From Nanosynbacter sp900555675 (GTDB lineage Bacteria > Patescibacteriota > Saccharimonadia > Saccharimonadales > Saccharimonadaceae), in assembly GCF_022828245.2 (NCBI RefSeq), contig NZ_CP157587.1:1-64000 (forward strand): a stretch of 64,000 nucleotides of DNA. The letters run 5' to 3'. Shown in pieces: positions 9,521 through 18,361 of the stretch. The translations under genes and the position numbers were made by a program. Within the stretch, counting starts at the first letter, position 1; each line of letters begins with the position of its first letter. The notes under the pieces were generated by a model. It saw only the letters and a list, made by a program, of their open reading frames with translations, was not told the origin of the DNA and searched no databases.

Positions 9521-10395
9521 TATGACCTTCCTCCTCTCGGTGATGGACCAGTTCCCTTAGTTACGTAAGTGGTCGTAAGTTCGCTCGGGTCAATGTCCTC
9601 TAGCGATTCACGTGACGACGTGTCGGGATTATATGAAGTGTAGAACAGCTCACCCAATTGCCTGGTGTTTAATTGCCAGCTTTTTACGCCCATTTGGAAT
9701 AGACCATTCATAACCGAATCAATGCGGTTCTTAATTTCATCTTTGGCTTTGGTGTAGGTGACTTGGTCAATTTTTGTTACGGTTGCCTCTTTTTTTCCAC
9801 TGAAGAAGCTATTGAACAATCCCTTAGTCTGTTGCTTGAAGGCATTTTCCTCGCCAGCTGGATAATATGGAACGACAACGTAAAAGCTCTTATCCATAAT
9901 ATTTGCTTCTTGCGCCAGAATATCAATGAAATCCATATAATCGTCCATTAGGACATTGAGGAGCATATTGTCTTGATTGCGGCGAATTTCAGCTAATCTG
10001 TCCAGATACGGACCAATGTCCACGCGGCGTGAACGGATAAGAACTTGAATTGGGAAATACAGAGAGTTGATGAAGTTTTGGTAACTGAACTCAATTCCCT
10101 CTCTTTCGCGTGAACTCATCAGGTCAAAGTTGATTGATTCACATTCTACCACTGCTCGAAAACTACCGTCGCTCATAATGATCATATTTTCGCGCATTTC
10201 AGAGAAAAGTAACGTATTCTGGGTGCTAATTGGTCCTTTTTGCTTCTTATTCTCAGGGGTTTTATCTGGAGACGGCGCGGTTGGATTTGGTCCCGAACCA
10301 ATTGCCCCCGATGGCTGCTGAGGGACATTAGGAAGAGCCGCATTGGTTTGCGGAACCTGCTGATAAGATTGTTGATTTTGTAACTCTGGTTGCAT
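9520..10395 (-). CDS. TraC-like T4SS protein paired with VirB4
   Basis: The protein of 291 residues has a Pro/Gln-rich N-terminus (1-55) followed by a domain similar to the N-terminal, non-ATPase part of conjugative TraC/VirB4 proteins (about residues 60-260, beginning TQNTLLFSEMRENMIIM). No P-loop is present. Such stand-alone TraC-like proteins sit beside VirB4 in other Patescibacteria, as I recall. GTG 10404 is possible, but ATG 10395 is preceded by AGGTGGGG and is preferred. It lies between prgI and virB4 with end-to-start spacing of almost zero, so a structural partner of VirB4 is the best guess. Confidence 0.7.
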   Translation of the reverse strand: MQPELQNQQSYQQVPQTNAALPNVPQQPSGAIGSGPNPTAPSPDKTPENKKQKGPISTQNTLLFSEMRENMIIMSDGSFRAVVECESINFDLMSSREREGIEFSYQNFINSLYFPIQVLIRSRRVDIGPYLDRLAEIRRNQDNMLLNVLMDDYMDFIDILAQEANIMDKSFYVVVPYYPAGEENAFKQQTKGLFNSFFSGKKEATVTKIDQVTYTKAKDEIKNRIDSVMNGLFQMGVKSWQLNTRQLGELFYTSYNPDTSSRESLEDIDPSELTTTYVTKGTGPSPRGGRS

Positions 10396-10404
10396 AAACC
10401 CCAC

Positions 10405-11316
10405 CTAACGTAGTGAAATCACCACTTCCTCATCTGATAATTTATTTTCTTGCTGAATTCGATTTGCCTCACGCGCAATCGTTTCAATCGAGAGGTCGCG
10501 GTTATTTGCCAGTTCTATTATAGCAGGTGGCACCTCGTTTACGCTAGTTTGCGGCGTGGCTGTCGGCTGAGTTTGAGCTGAAGTGTTCGCGGCAGGTCGT
10601 CCGGACACTGGATTTAATACAGATTGATGCATTGTTGGGTACGGGTTCATTTGTAGTGGTGCGGCTGGAGTAGGATTATCTGGTTGAGATGGTTGAGGTG
10701 TTTGCGTAGGAGGCGGTGTAGCAGATTGCCCTGTTTGCATCTTTTGGATGACTTCTTGTCGCCTACGAACATCTGACTGATTTATTAAGTGATTGATATT
10801 TTGCGCCGTAGCACTATTTTCATCCAATATGTCGTTAGCTGCCTGTCCTTCGTTGAATAAATCAGCACGCATCGAGCTATTCGGATTATTGACGCCACGA
10901 ATTGACCAACCCTGACTATCCACCAGATTCGCCAAATATGACAATCTTCGCTGGACTTCGGCTTGATCATAATTATTTCCGTAAGTCTTCTCCTCGACTT
11001 TTGGTGCGATAACTTCGACTAATCTTTCAATTCCATCAGGCTGCCATAGACGCTTTTTTGGTTTTAGCATAAAAGAAATGACTGCTGCCAAATAAACTTC
11101 CATCGGTTGATCTTTTTTAAGCGGTAAAGCCAGCGCTCCAAAGAATAAAATTATCGGCACAGGAATTATTGCCAAAGGTAGTAAAATTGTACTCAAACCG
11201 TATGCAATAGCGATTCCGATAACAGCTATAATTAAGAACACAAACTGTCGGAAACTAAACGGCCCGAGCAGTTTGTCCTCCGCCTCGACATCTTGAGGAA
11301 CTTTATACACCGACAT
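10405..11316 (-). CDS. PrgI-family (VirB3-like) T4SS membrane protein with proline-rich tail
   Basis: Residues 1-100 match the PrgI family: MSVYKVPQDVE followed by two close transmembrane helices (about 27-45 and 48-66) and a basic KPKKRLWQPDG segment. VirB3/PrgI proteins anchor the VirB4 ATPase at the membrane. The remaining 200 residues are polar, Pro/Thr/Gln-rich (about 190-270) with a charged C-terminal helix. The first gene of a tight run prgI, TraC-like, virB4, VanY. Upstream, TATAAT at about 11324-11332 lies only 9-10 bases before the ATG, with no ribosome site, so a leaderless start is possible. Confidence 0.87.
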   Translation of the reverse strand: MSVYKVPQDVEAEDKLLGPFSFRQFVFLIIAVIGIAIAYGLSTILLPLAIIPVPIILFFGALALPLKKDQPMEVYLAAVISFMLKPKKRLWQPDGIERLVEVIAPKVEEKTYGNNYDQAEVQRRLSYLANLVDSQGWSIRGVNNPNSSMRADLFNEGQAANDILDENSATAQNINHLINQSDVRRRQEVIQKMQTGQSATPPPTQTPQPSQPDNPTPAAPLQMNPYPTMHQSVLNPVSGRPAANTSAQTQPTATPQTSVNEVPPAIIELANNRDLSIETIAREANRIQQENKLSDEEVVISLR

Positions 11317-11345
11317 ACTGCTTATATTATATCAAAATATGGAGA

Positions 11346-13877
11346 TTATAGCATGTTGCGGAAAATTTCAAATTGCTCTTTAGCTGCGTCAGTTGCATTA
11401 GCTGACAACCTCCTGTCAGTAAGAATTGTGTTGATAACTTTCTTAAGATCTTGACGTTTCTTATTAGTAATAACAGATGTAGTATTTACAGCTTCTATCA
11501 ACAACTTAACGGCATCAGCATCCGTAGACGCTAAGGTTTCAGGCCTGTACTTACCACCCTCTAGCCATTCGGCGAAGTGATTCATGAGGTCTCCCCTGTT
11601 ATTAATATCGCCCTTCAGCATATCATCGATGAGCTTACCTCCCATAAAGGACGCCTTATTCCTTACGCCAGATTCCGCTAGCGCTGAAGCTGCAGAAGAA
11701 TAGAATTCTGGCGGTAATTCGCTAAGAAGCTCGGCGACTTCTGCTGCGGTACCGTATTTAATCTGCTCCTCAATTGCGGCTTCACGTACAAATATGTTAT
11801 TACTATCCAGTACTGTTCCATCTGAAAGCGTCACGGAATTGCCTAAAGCTATCTTTTGTCTTTGCCCAGCGCTCAGCTTATAATGCTTCATAATCTGATG
11901 AGCTTCATCAACAGACTTGGCATATTCGCTACGGCTGGTTGCTATGGCTGAAGCTAAGGCTGCATTTGCACCAATCAAATTGCCATTTGCATCTTTGAAT
12001 ACGTTGCCGCCAGCCTTCTCTTGAAGTTCCTTGCTGTTTATCAATTGTTCTGCAAATTCACTATGCTGCTGACGTTGAGCATTATTCTTAATCAGACCTG
12101 CAGTTGCAATTTCGGTTTCTAGGTCTTTAATGTCATTCATGAATGCAGTTTGCTGCTGATGAGCTTTCAAATCTTGTCGAGTTGCATAGGTAGGTATCAC
12201 GGCTCGTAGAGCGCGATCGTAAGCTGGTCTTTTCTCGTATATATCATCTGATGCGTGACCCAGCGTAGATTCGAGGTAGCGATTATCATCTTGTGCAGAT
12301 AAGAAATCTGAGCGCCTGGCAGCCTGTCTGGCATATAAGTCCGACTTCTTATATTTGGCTGTATTCCTAAATGAATTCTCGGCATTTTTCTGTGAAGTTT
12401 CCAGATCCTTTTTACGCAATCTACTATTATGATCCATTCGGCGGCGTAAACGATTTGGGTTGAATCGCGTCATATTGGCATTAGCCAACTTCTTGTTTTT
12501 AGTGATCTCACGACGATCTTTAGCCCAGTTTTTGGACTTGTCGTACCAGCCTTTATTCTTGTCATTAACAAACCCAGCGAATTTGCCTAATACTCCTCCG
12601 CTAAGTTTCAGAATTATAGGTGTTAAGGCTAATGGTATAACTTGAACTACCATTCCTAAGATTTGCATTATTCCACCATTTGCTCCAGTGGCGTTTTGGA
12701 TAATTATTATTCCAGCCAATTGCGCCCCACCGAATATTACAGCGAATGCTGGGAAGAACACTAACATCGTGAAGAATAAGTCTCGCCATTTCTTAAACCA
12801 TTTTTCTGTACCAGGAAGTAAATAGCAAACGAAGGCTAAAGGTGAAATGATAATTAAGATTACAATTAAAGCTTGACGTGCTGCCATAATTAGAAGTACT
12901 AAGAGAAGTACTAGACCTATTCCCACTAATGCTGATAGCGCCAACGGTAGCAATTCTGCGCCCATGGCTACTGTTGCGACTACCCCGCCAGCTAAAGCCC
13001 CGTTGGACAATATCATCATAATAACTTCCGACCATGTCCAACCTACGCCCGTATTTTCTCCTACAGTGGATATGGTATTTTTAATCCCCATGAAAGCGTC
13101 CTGGAAGGCGTAGCCAGTTACGTTTGATAAATCCAGCAATACAGCACAAAACGTGAATGATAAGTTAACCAACACCGCCGCAATTACTAACCTAGGGAGC
13201 ATTTTTTTAACGCCGTAATTGCTAATTCCTACGGAGGTCAATTGTGAGTAGATAATCACCAAAAACGCCACAATAAACGCCACATTGCTGATGTTGCGCA
13301 TAATGACCCACGCCAGATAAATTCCACTGTTTTGGTTGGTTGTTTCTAACGGCTTAGTTTTTAAGAACTCCTGAAGCGCGCTGTACATATAATCTATGCC
13401 ATCAGCCAGCCAGTTGGAAACTGGACAGATAATCCACCCTATCCCCTGTACATCACAGGAAGTACTGGTTGAATTTTCCGAGGGAGATTCAATTGAAATA
13501 GTTGAAGTGCTGGTTTGCTCGTAGGTGTTTGGTGGCGTAAATGAATAAACTGCGTAAGTTGCGGAACTTAGTGAAGATATTTCGCTTGACGGGAAGTAAA
13601 TGACTTTAGTTTCTTTTTTATTCTTATCTTCATTAACATAAACAAGCGAATTATCAGGTAGATTAAATTGTTTGATCTTTTTATCATCACTTATTTTTGT
13701 ATATTTTTCTTTATTATAGGTTAAATTATGACCGCTCCATTCTGCATCTACAGCATGAACAGAAGTCGAGTGTGTTAAGGTATTAAGAAAAATGCCCACC
13801 AGCATCCCTGCTATCAGCAATACAAACCATCGCAACGTCACAATGAGAGGTTGCTTACGTGAGATTAACCACTCCAT
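11346..13877 (-). CDS. VirB6/TrbL-like polytopic T4SS membrane protein
   Basis: The 843-residue protein has an N-terminal transmembrane helix (15-35), an extracellular segment, and a cluster of about six to seven transmembrane helices between residues 185 and 445, followed by a long charged, Gln/Ala-rich helical cytoplasmic region (450-843). The central region shares with the next gene upstream the pattern WIICPV, SNYGVKKMLPRL, LVNLSF and LDLSN, so the two are paralogs. VirB6-like channel subunits have this layout. It has its own strong promoter and appears leaderless: ATG 13877 lies eight bases after the -10 box with no ribosome site. Confidence 0.83.
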   Translation of the reverse strand: MEWLISRKQPLIVTLRWFVLLIAGMLVGIFLNTLTHSTSVHAVDAEWSGHNLTYNKEKYTKISDDKKIKQFNLPDNSLVYVNEDKNKKETKVIYFPSSEISSLSSATYAVYSFTPPNTYEQTSTSTISIESPSENSTSTSCDVQGIGWIICPVSNWLADGIDYMYSALQEFLKTKPLETTNQNSGIYLAWVIMRNISNVAFIVAFLVIIYSQLTSVGISNYGVKKMLPRLVIAAVLVNLSFTFCAVLLDLSNVTGYAFQDAFMGIKNTISTVGENTGVGWTWSEVIMMILSNGALAGGVVATVAMGAELLPLALSALVGIGLVLLLVLLIMAARQALIVILIIISPLAFVCYLLPGTEKWFKKWRDLFFTMLVFFPAFAVIFGGAQLAGIIIIQNATGANGGIMQILGMVVQVIPLALTPIILKLSGGVLGKFAGFVNDKNKGWYDKSKNWAKDRREITKNKKLANANMTRFNPNRLRRRMDHNSRLRKKDLETSQKNAENSFRNTAKYKKSDLYARQAARRSDFLSAQDDNRYLESTLGHASDDIYEKRPAYDRALRAVIPTYATRQDLKAHQQQTAFMNDIKDLETEIATAGLIKNNAQRQQHSEFAEQLINSKELQEKAGGNVFKDANGNLIGANAALASAIATSRSEYAKSVDEAHQIMKHYKLSAGQRQKIALGNSVTLSDGTVLDSNNIFVREAAIEEQIKYGTAAEVAELLSELPPEFYSSAASALAESGVRNKASFMGGKLIDDMLKGDINNRGDLMNHFAEWLEGGKYRPETLASTDADAVKLLIEAVNTTSVITNKKRQDLKKVINTILTDRRLSANATDAAKEQFEIFRNML

Positions 13878-13885
13878 CTGAGGTT

Positions 13886-13914
13886 ATATTAGCATTTTTG
13901 ATGGAAAAAGTCAA
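13886..13914 (-). promoter_or_regulatory. Promoter of the second VirB6-like gene
   Basis: On the minus strand, TTGACT (13909-13914) and TAATAT (13886-13891) are separated by 17 bases. The start codon of the downstream gene begins eight bases after the -10 box, so the transcript should start at or very near the ATG. Confidence 0.75.
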
Positions 13915-13997
13915 GAGAGCATATGAAGCATGCGTCTAGTTGCCTCGTCGTCTATAATCCTCTAATGCCTTTCTTACATCTTCTGCAGTAGGAATAA

Positions 13998-16799
13998 TTA
14001 TCCCCCAGAACTACTATTATTCTGCTGGTCATTCTGATTATCTTGAGGAGTTTGCGGAATAATTCGCTCTCCTCCTTTTGCCATTAGGGCAGACTTCACG
14101 GCATTATTAGCGGAAGAGTACAACATGTCGTCACTTAATATTTCAGTAGCTTGATCAGCGGTAATATTGCTGTTTTGGATGGCGTTGGCACTTTGTCCAG
14201 CGATGTCTTTATTTGATAATTTGCTTACACCTGAAGCAGTGAGACTGTTAAATCGATCCGAGCTGAACTTAATTTCTGATGGTCCATCTTTTTCCTGAAG
14301 AGCTTTGAGTGCTTCAGTCCCGGCTTCGGCAACACCCGCATGAGATCCTTTCATATCGGTGAGTGATTTAGCCATACTGACACTGTCCACCTTTCCTCCG
14401 GCACCTAGATATTCTGCTATTTTATCCGCACCGTAGGTTCCCTGACCCTTAAGTTGGTTAACGGCTGCAATCCTGATGTACTTGTCGGCATTTTTGTCTT
14501 TTAGAGCCGCTGCCGCATCTCCACCGTATTGATACGTTAGCGCTCGTTCAGCCTTTTCCATAGCGGCTTTATCGTAGGCTTCTTGTGCTGCACTTGCTCC
14601 ATCTCCAAGACCTATCTTTTTACCAACCCATTTATTATCAAGTGCTGCTGCAGGATTCATTGCGATTCCAGCACCTTTTTTAAGCCATGAGCTGCTATCT
14701 CTGAGATTACTTGCGGTTCGTCCGTACCAGGTATTGCCGGATCTTCTTTCTGCTAGCTTTCTAGCAGATCGAGATTTCCAAGCATTTTTAACATCGCTAA
14801 TTCTGGATTTATTCATTACAGCATTCTTTAAGTTACCATTTGCGGCACTACTAAGTTTCCCTATCTTTGCCCCGATACTACCCAGTGAACTTAAGGAGTT
14901 TTGCAATACGAAAGGTGTGGCAATGAGCGGCATAGTAGTGGCTGCTAAAGCAACTAGCTGCAGAGTCTCGTCTGGATTATTCGGATCAACTGTTGCACTT
15001 GACGCCAATACTGCACCAGCTAATTTTCCTGCCCCGTACAACAAAGATATTATAGGAAATACTAATAGCAGTCCCCGGAACATTTTCATCCATTTTTTAA
15101 ATAAGTCTTCTGTATTTGGCAGTAGCCACGCCGCGAAGGCTATAGGAGACATGGATATTAATAGTATGATACCTGCTTGTCTAACTACTAGAATAATAAA
15201 TACTGTCATAATCGCCAAGAATCCAGCAGCAAGAGTGGGGATTCCAATAGCTAAGGCGGCAAATGCAGCTACTCCGCCAACACCCACTAGGGCAGCGGCA
15301 GTAGAACTAATCCATCCGGCAGCTTCAGATTCAGTACCTATCTCTCCCGCTCCAGATTCTAAGGCGTCTTTTAATGTATGCCCTAATATATTAGATAAGT
15401 CTACAAAAATCTGACAAAGATAATAAGATAAATTAACTAGTAAAGCTCCTATTATTAAGCGAGGCAGGATTTTCTTAATTCCATAATTACTAACGCCAAC
15501 ATTAGAGATTTGAGAAAATATAATCCATAAGAATATTACGGCGAATATGGCGTTGGCTATATTGCGGAAAAAATCCCAACCTTGCTTTGCTCCAGAATTA
15601 TCTCCACTGGAGAGTATAGCTGGCTTTATGTCTAAAAATCCAGAAATAGAACCGTAGGCTGCGTCATTAATATTAGCTACGAATGTCATTACGGGGCAGA
15701 TTAGCCAACCTAAACCGCCATCAATACCGCAGGAGTTTTTTGGTTCGCCACCTTCCTCTTCTTCTGGGGCTTCAATTTTGGCAGACTGACCTTGTTTACA
15801 GGCGTTTATATCTTCGGTGTTCTCATAGGTTGTTTCGCAGTATGCAGAATCACTCTTATGGCTTGCGCCGTCTTTACAGGCTTTAAGCTTTTCACCCGCC
15901 AGTCCTGCGCAGGCAGTATCTACTGCATTTGCTTTTAGAGCAGTTAAATATCTTTTAGCTGCAATTGCCAGTTCACTTTCAATTGATTTGCATGAAAATT
16001 CAGGTTTGTAGTAATGTTTATTCTCATAGCCGCTATACATGTGTTCAGATTTGCCTTTTGGTTTGTATATCGTATCAACCTTTTTAGTGTCTGTGTTGAC
16101 GACAGAAACCTTCCATGTGTTGTCAGACTTGCTGGTTGCTTCACCATCCACACAACCCTTAATCCAGTCTGAATATTTTCTATATTTTATGTAAGCATCT
16201 TTTTCTGCTTTAGTGTGATCGTATCCAGTTAATGTCTTAAGAGCATTTAAGAAATTCTCACTACCTTTATCGGGCATTTTATCATAGGTGAAATCGTTAG
16301 TTAATCCTAAGGCAGCACATTCTTCATGCTTTGCCTCGGTATCATTTTTTCCTTTTAGGCCATTCTTGGGATAACCCATATAACACATTAATTCGTTTGG
16401 CGAAGTCCCAAAAAGATTAAAGACTTCCTGTTGAAATTCTGTGTCTCCGCAGTTTATTGCTCCTTCAGTAAAGCTTTTCACGTTTGGATATGTGCCCGCA
16501 TAAACCCACACGGTATTTCTAAACATTTCATTCTTAGTCAGCATCTGGTCGTCGACATCTTTGTGTACGCGTGAGTCGCTGTTATTGAAACACGCAGCTA
16601 TAACAGAGGCGTATACGTAGAAATTATATTGGTCATTCTTTGATAGACCGCCAAATCTGCTCGGGTCTTTTGAAGCTAACGCGGGATGGGCTGATAAAAT
16701 ATTTGCTATAGGTAATATAAAGAGCGCAAACGCACATAAAATTATAATAGGCTTCTTGAGTCGCCCCACCTTTTTAACCACCTGCTTCCCATTAAACAT
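13998..16799 (-). CDS. VirB6-like polytopic T4SS membrane protein with large extracellular N-terminal region
   Basis: About 933 residues: an N-terminal signal-anchor (about 18-40), a roughly 320-residue Cys-containing, probably extracellular region, then about six transmembrane helices (about 395-660), then a charged helical tail. The central motif series (GWLICPV, SNYGIKKILPRL, LVNLSYYLC) matches the neighbouring gene at 11346, showing duplication. ATG 16811 is a longer alternative, but AAGGTG just upstream of ATG 16799 suggests the shorter start. Both lie in one arm of a perfect 15-base inverted repeat. The reading frame ends SSSGG at a G5 run; one extra G would add 21 residues ending RRRGN at 13936, so the 3' end may be frameshifted. 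Confidence 0.8.
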   Translation of the reverse strand: MFNGKQVVKKVGRLKKPIIILCAFALFILPIANILSAHPALASKDPSRFGGLSKNDQYNFYVYASVIAACFNNSDSRVHKDVDDQMLTKNEMFRNTVWVYAGTYPNVKSFTEGAINCGDTEFQQEVFNLFGTSPNELMCYMGYPKNGLKGKNDTEAKHEECAALGLTNDFTYDKMPDKGSENFLNALKTLTGYDHTKAEKDAYIKYRKYSDWIKGCVDGEATSKSDNTWKVSVVNTDTKKVDTIYKPKGKSEHMYSGYENKHYYKPEFSCKSIESELAIAAKRYLTALKANAVDTACAGLAGEKLKACKDGASHKSDSAYCETTYENTEDINACKQGQSAKIEAPEEEEGGEPKNSCGIDGGLGWLICPVMTFVANINDAAYGSISGFLDIKPAILSSGDNSGAKQGWDFFRNIANAIFAVIFLWIIFSQISNVGVSNYGIKKILPRLIIGALLVNLSYYLCQIFVDLSNILGHTLKDALESGAGEIGTESEAAGWISSTAAALVGVGGVAAFAALAIGIPTLAAGFLAIMTVFIILVVRQAGIILLISMSPIAFAAWLLPNTEDLFKKWMKMFRGLLLVFPIISLLYGAGKLAGAVLASSATVDPNNPDETLQLVALAATTMPLIATPFVLQNSLSSLGSIGAKIGKLSSAANGNLKNAVMNKSRISDVKNAWKSRSARKLAERRSGNTWYGRTASNLRDSSSWLKKGAGIAMNPAAALDNKWVGKKIGLGDGASAAQEAYDKAAMEKAERALTYQYGGDAAAALKDKNADKYIRIAAVNQLKGQGTYGADKIAEYLGAGGKVDSVSMAKSLTDMKGSHAGVAEAGTEALKALQEKDGPSEIKFSSDRFNSLTASGVSKLSNKDIAGQSANAIQNSNITADQATEILSDDMLYSSANNAVKSALMAKGGERIIPQTPQDNQNDQQNNSSSGG

Positions 16800-16836
16800 A
16801 AACACCTTCATTTAATCACATATGAAGGTGTTTATG
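16797..16836 (-). repeat. Perfect 15-base inverted repeat over the VirB6-like start codon
   Basis: CATAAACACCTTCAT (16797-16811) is repeated as its exact reverse complement at 16822-16836 with a ten-base loop. In the minus-strand mRNA the 3' arm contains both candidate ATGs (16811 and 16799) and the AAGGTG ribosome-site candidate, so the folded RNA would hide the start region. It lies between the lipoprotein stop and the VirB6-like gene. A poor T-tract follows, so termination is less likely than translational control. Confidence 0.8.
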
Positions 16837-16842
16837 CAAGGA

Positions 16843-18018
16843 TTAATTTTCTGGTTTATCTATTCCAGGTATATCACTTGGCGCTACAATCTTACCATTT
16901 TGGATTAGAAATTCTTTGTCGAAGGACTCTTTAGTTAATTTTGAGAATCCTCCTAATGTGGCAGTTGCGAATATCTCTTCATCACCGGAACTGAATCTAT
17001 TACTATACCAAACTTTATTTGCAGGTTCAAAGCCCGGCTTATTTAAATCATTAACATCTTCTGAGAGGGCGCCGTCAGTAAATGCCCTAGCTACTACATC
17101 AGTAGAGGTCAGTTCACCCTTGCTGTTGGCATGTTCTACATTAACAACCATCTGGGTTTCAGGTGTATCAACCCCTCTACGCGGATAACCTTCCGTTTTG
17201 CAGTCAGCAATATTACCCGCAACAGAGCATTTGTTTGTTTTATAAGAAGGGTCGAACACGTAAGTAGTATACGCCCCGTCTTTTTTACCACTGCTTGTAA
17301 ATTTTACGGTTAATATGAGGTTTGATGGTGTAATATTAAATAAAGGAGCATAGTTGTCTTTTCCAGGTTCTAGTAAAGCTGAAAGAAGACTGTTAGCTTG
17401 ACCAGTTGTCGTGTTTAGTACGTGTTTTTTAAGTGTTTCCGCATCCTTTGCTGATAATGGATAGCTATGAAGTTGACTATCTTTATATATTGCTCCTGTA
17501 TACAACATAAGGTAGATACTATTTAGAGTGGCGGAGTTCATATCTTTAGCAAGGTTATCGTGAGTAGTTTTTATTAGTCCGTTCTCGTCGGTGACAACTT
17601 TAGCGTTTTCATCTGGCGTAGTCTTATTTACAAGATCAATAAGATCAGCTTGCCATTCGTTATAGCTAACTTCTTCACCACTTTTTTCTTTTTCTAAAAG
17701 ACCTCTGATATCAGATAGATCTATGTCTTTATATTTGTCGATTATTTCTTGAGGTATGTCTTTCTCAGTCTTAGTTGTGCTGGCTTCAGGAGATGGGGTT
17801 GGGCTTAAAGTTGATGTTGGATTCTGCGTTTCCTGCGCTGTGGATGTTGTTGTATCTGGAGTTGGCTTACTGTGAGTCTCACCGCACGCTGACAACGGAG
17901 CTACTGCAGTCAGCAGTGTCGCCATTGTAGCGATGCCCTTTAAGGCCTTTTCTTTAAGTGAAGTTGAAAGTTGTGTCTCTGAATCACTTGGGTTAAATTG
18001 TTCACGATTTCGAATCAT
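16843..18018 (-). CDS. Putative lipoprotein, first gene of the T4SS-like series
   Basis: Function unknown. The 391-residue protein has a basic, longer than usual N-terminus, a hydrophobic segment (about residues 29-43) and a lipobox-like LSAC at about 42-45, so it is probably a lipid-anchored surface protein. A Thr/Ser/Pro-rich linker (48-90) follows, then a soluble domain of about 300 residues with FDPSYKTNKC and NIADCKTEGYPRRGVD that I do not recognise. The start ATG 18018 has GAGGAAGG at 11-18 bases upstream, a little far. It precedes the VirB6-like genes in the same direction, which suggests a role at the outside of the secretion apparatus. Confidence 0.65.
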   Translation of the reverse strand: MIRNREQFNPSDSETQLSTSLKEKALKGIATMATLLTAVAPLSACGETHSKPTPDTTTSTAQETQNPTSTLSPTPSPEASTTKTEKDIPQEIIDKYKDIDLSDIRGLLEKEKSGEEVSYNEWQADLIDLVNKTTPDENAKVVTDENGLIKTTHDNLAKDMNSATLNSIYLMLYTGAIYKDSQLHSYPLSAKDAETLKKHVLNTTTGQANSLLSALLEPGKDNYAPLFNITPSNLILTVKFTSSGKKDGAYTTYVFDPSYKTNKCSVAGNIADCKTEGYPRRGVDTPETQMVVNVEHANSKGELTSTDVVARAFTDGALSEDVNDLNKPGFEPANKVWYSNRFSSGDEEIFATATLGGFSKLTKESFDKEFLIQNGKIVAPSDIPGIDKPEN

Positions 18019-18036
18019 AACGCTTGGGATCCTTCC

Positions 18037-18051
18037 TCTGACATTGTCAGA
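18037..18051. promoter_or_regulatory. 15-base palindrome in the lipoprotein leader
   Basis: TCTGACA-T-TGTCAGA is a perfect 7+1+7 palindrome between the probable promoter (TTGCAT-17-TATTAT further upstream on the minus strand, around 18085-18128) and the ribosome site of the lipoprotein gene. It could be a repressor site or a small leader hairpin. Confidence 0.5.
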
Positions 18052-18145
18052 TATTTTATTATAAAAACTTCTTAGACCTTCCAGTCCAATTGGCTATATA
18101 ATAACATAAATTGTACAGAAATGCAATAAAAATGACATATTTTCA

Positions 18146-18172
18146 ATAAAAAAAACACCCTATCAGGGTGAA
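18146..18172 (-). terminator. Intrinsic terminator after tRNA-Asp
   Basis: On the minus strand CACCCT-GAT-AGGGTG (18156-18170) is followed by a run of T (A-run at 18147-18155 on the plus strand). It directly follows the 3' end of tRNA-Asp. Confidence 0.8.
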
Positions 18173-18180
18173 AATATCTG

Positions 18181-18258
18181 TGGCGCGCTCGACCGGATTC
18201 GAACCGGCGATCTCCTCCGTGACAGGGAGGCGTGATAGGCCAACTTCACTACGAGCGC
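18181..18258 (-). tRNA. tRNA-Asp (GTC)
   Basis: The minus strand reads a full cloverleaf: acceptor GCGCTCG pairing with CGAGCGC, T-arm with GGTTCGAATCC, an anticodon stem CCTCC/GGAGG with loop CTGTCAC giving anticodon GTC, and an encoded 3' CCA. Coordinates include CCA. Confidence 0.95.
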
Positions 18259-18324
18259 ATATCAATATCCCTTATATTATCAGATAACTTCTGTATTTTC
18301 AAGGAAAATGTTTGCTTTTTTCGC

Positions 18325-18351
18325 TTGACTATTTTACAATTTAGGTATAAG
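18325..18351 (+). promoter_or_regulatory. Promoter of the pilin-like gene series
   Basis: TTGACT (18325-18330) and TATAAG (18346-18351) are separated by 15 bases. The ATG of the first pilin-like gene is only ten bases after the -10 box, with no clear ribosome site, so the transcript may be leaderless or nearly so. Confidence 0.6.
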
Positions 18352-18361
18352 AGAAAATTTT

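Noticed and set aside
14734..15414. 226-codon plus-strand frame inside the VirB6-like gene
   Set aside because: It is a shadow of membrane-helix codons on the minus strand; no ribosome site and no separate promoter.
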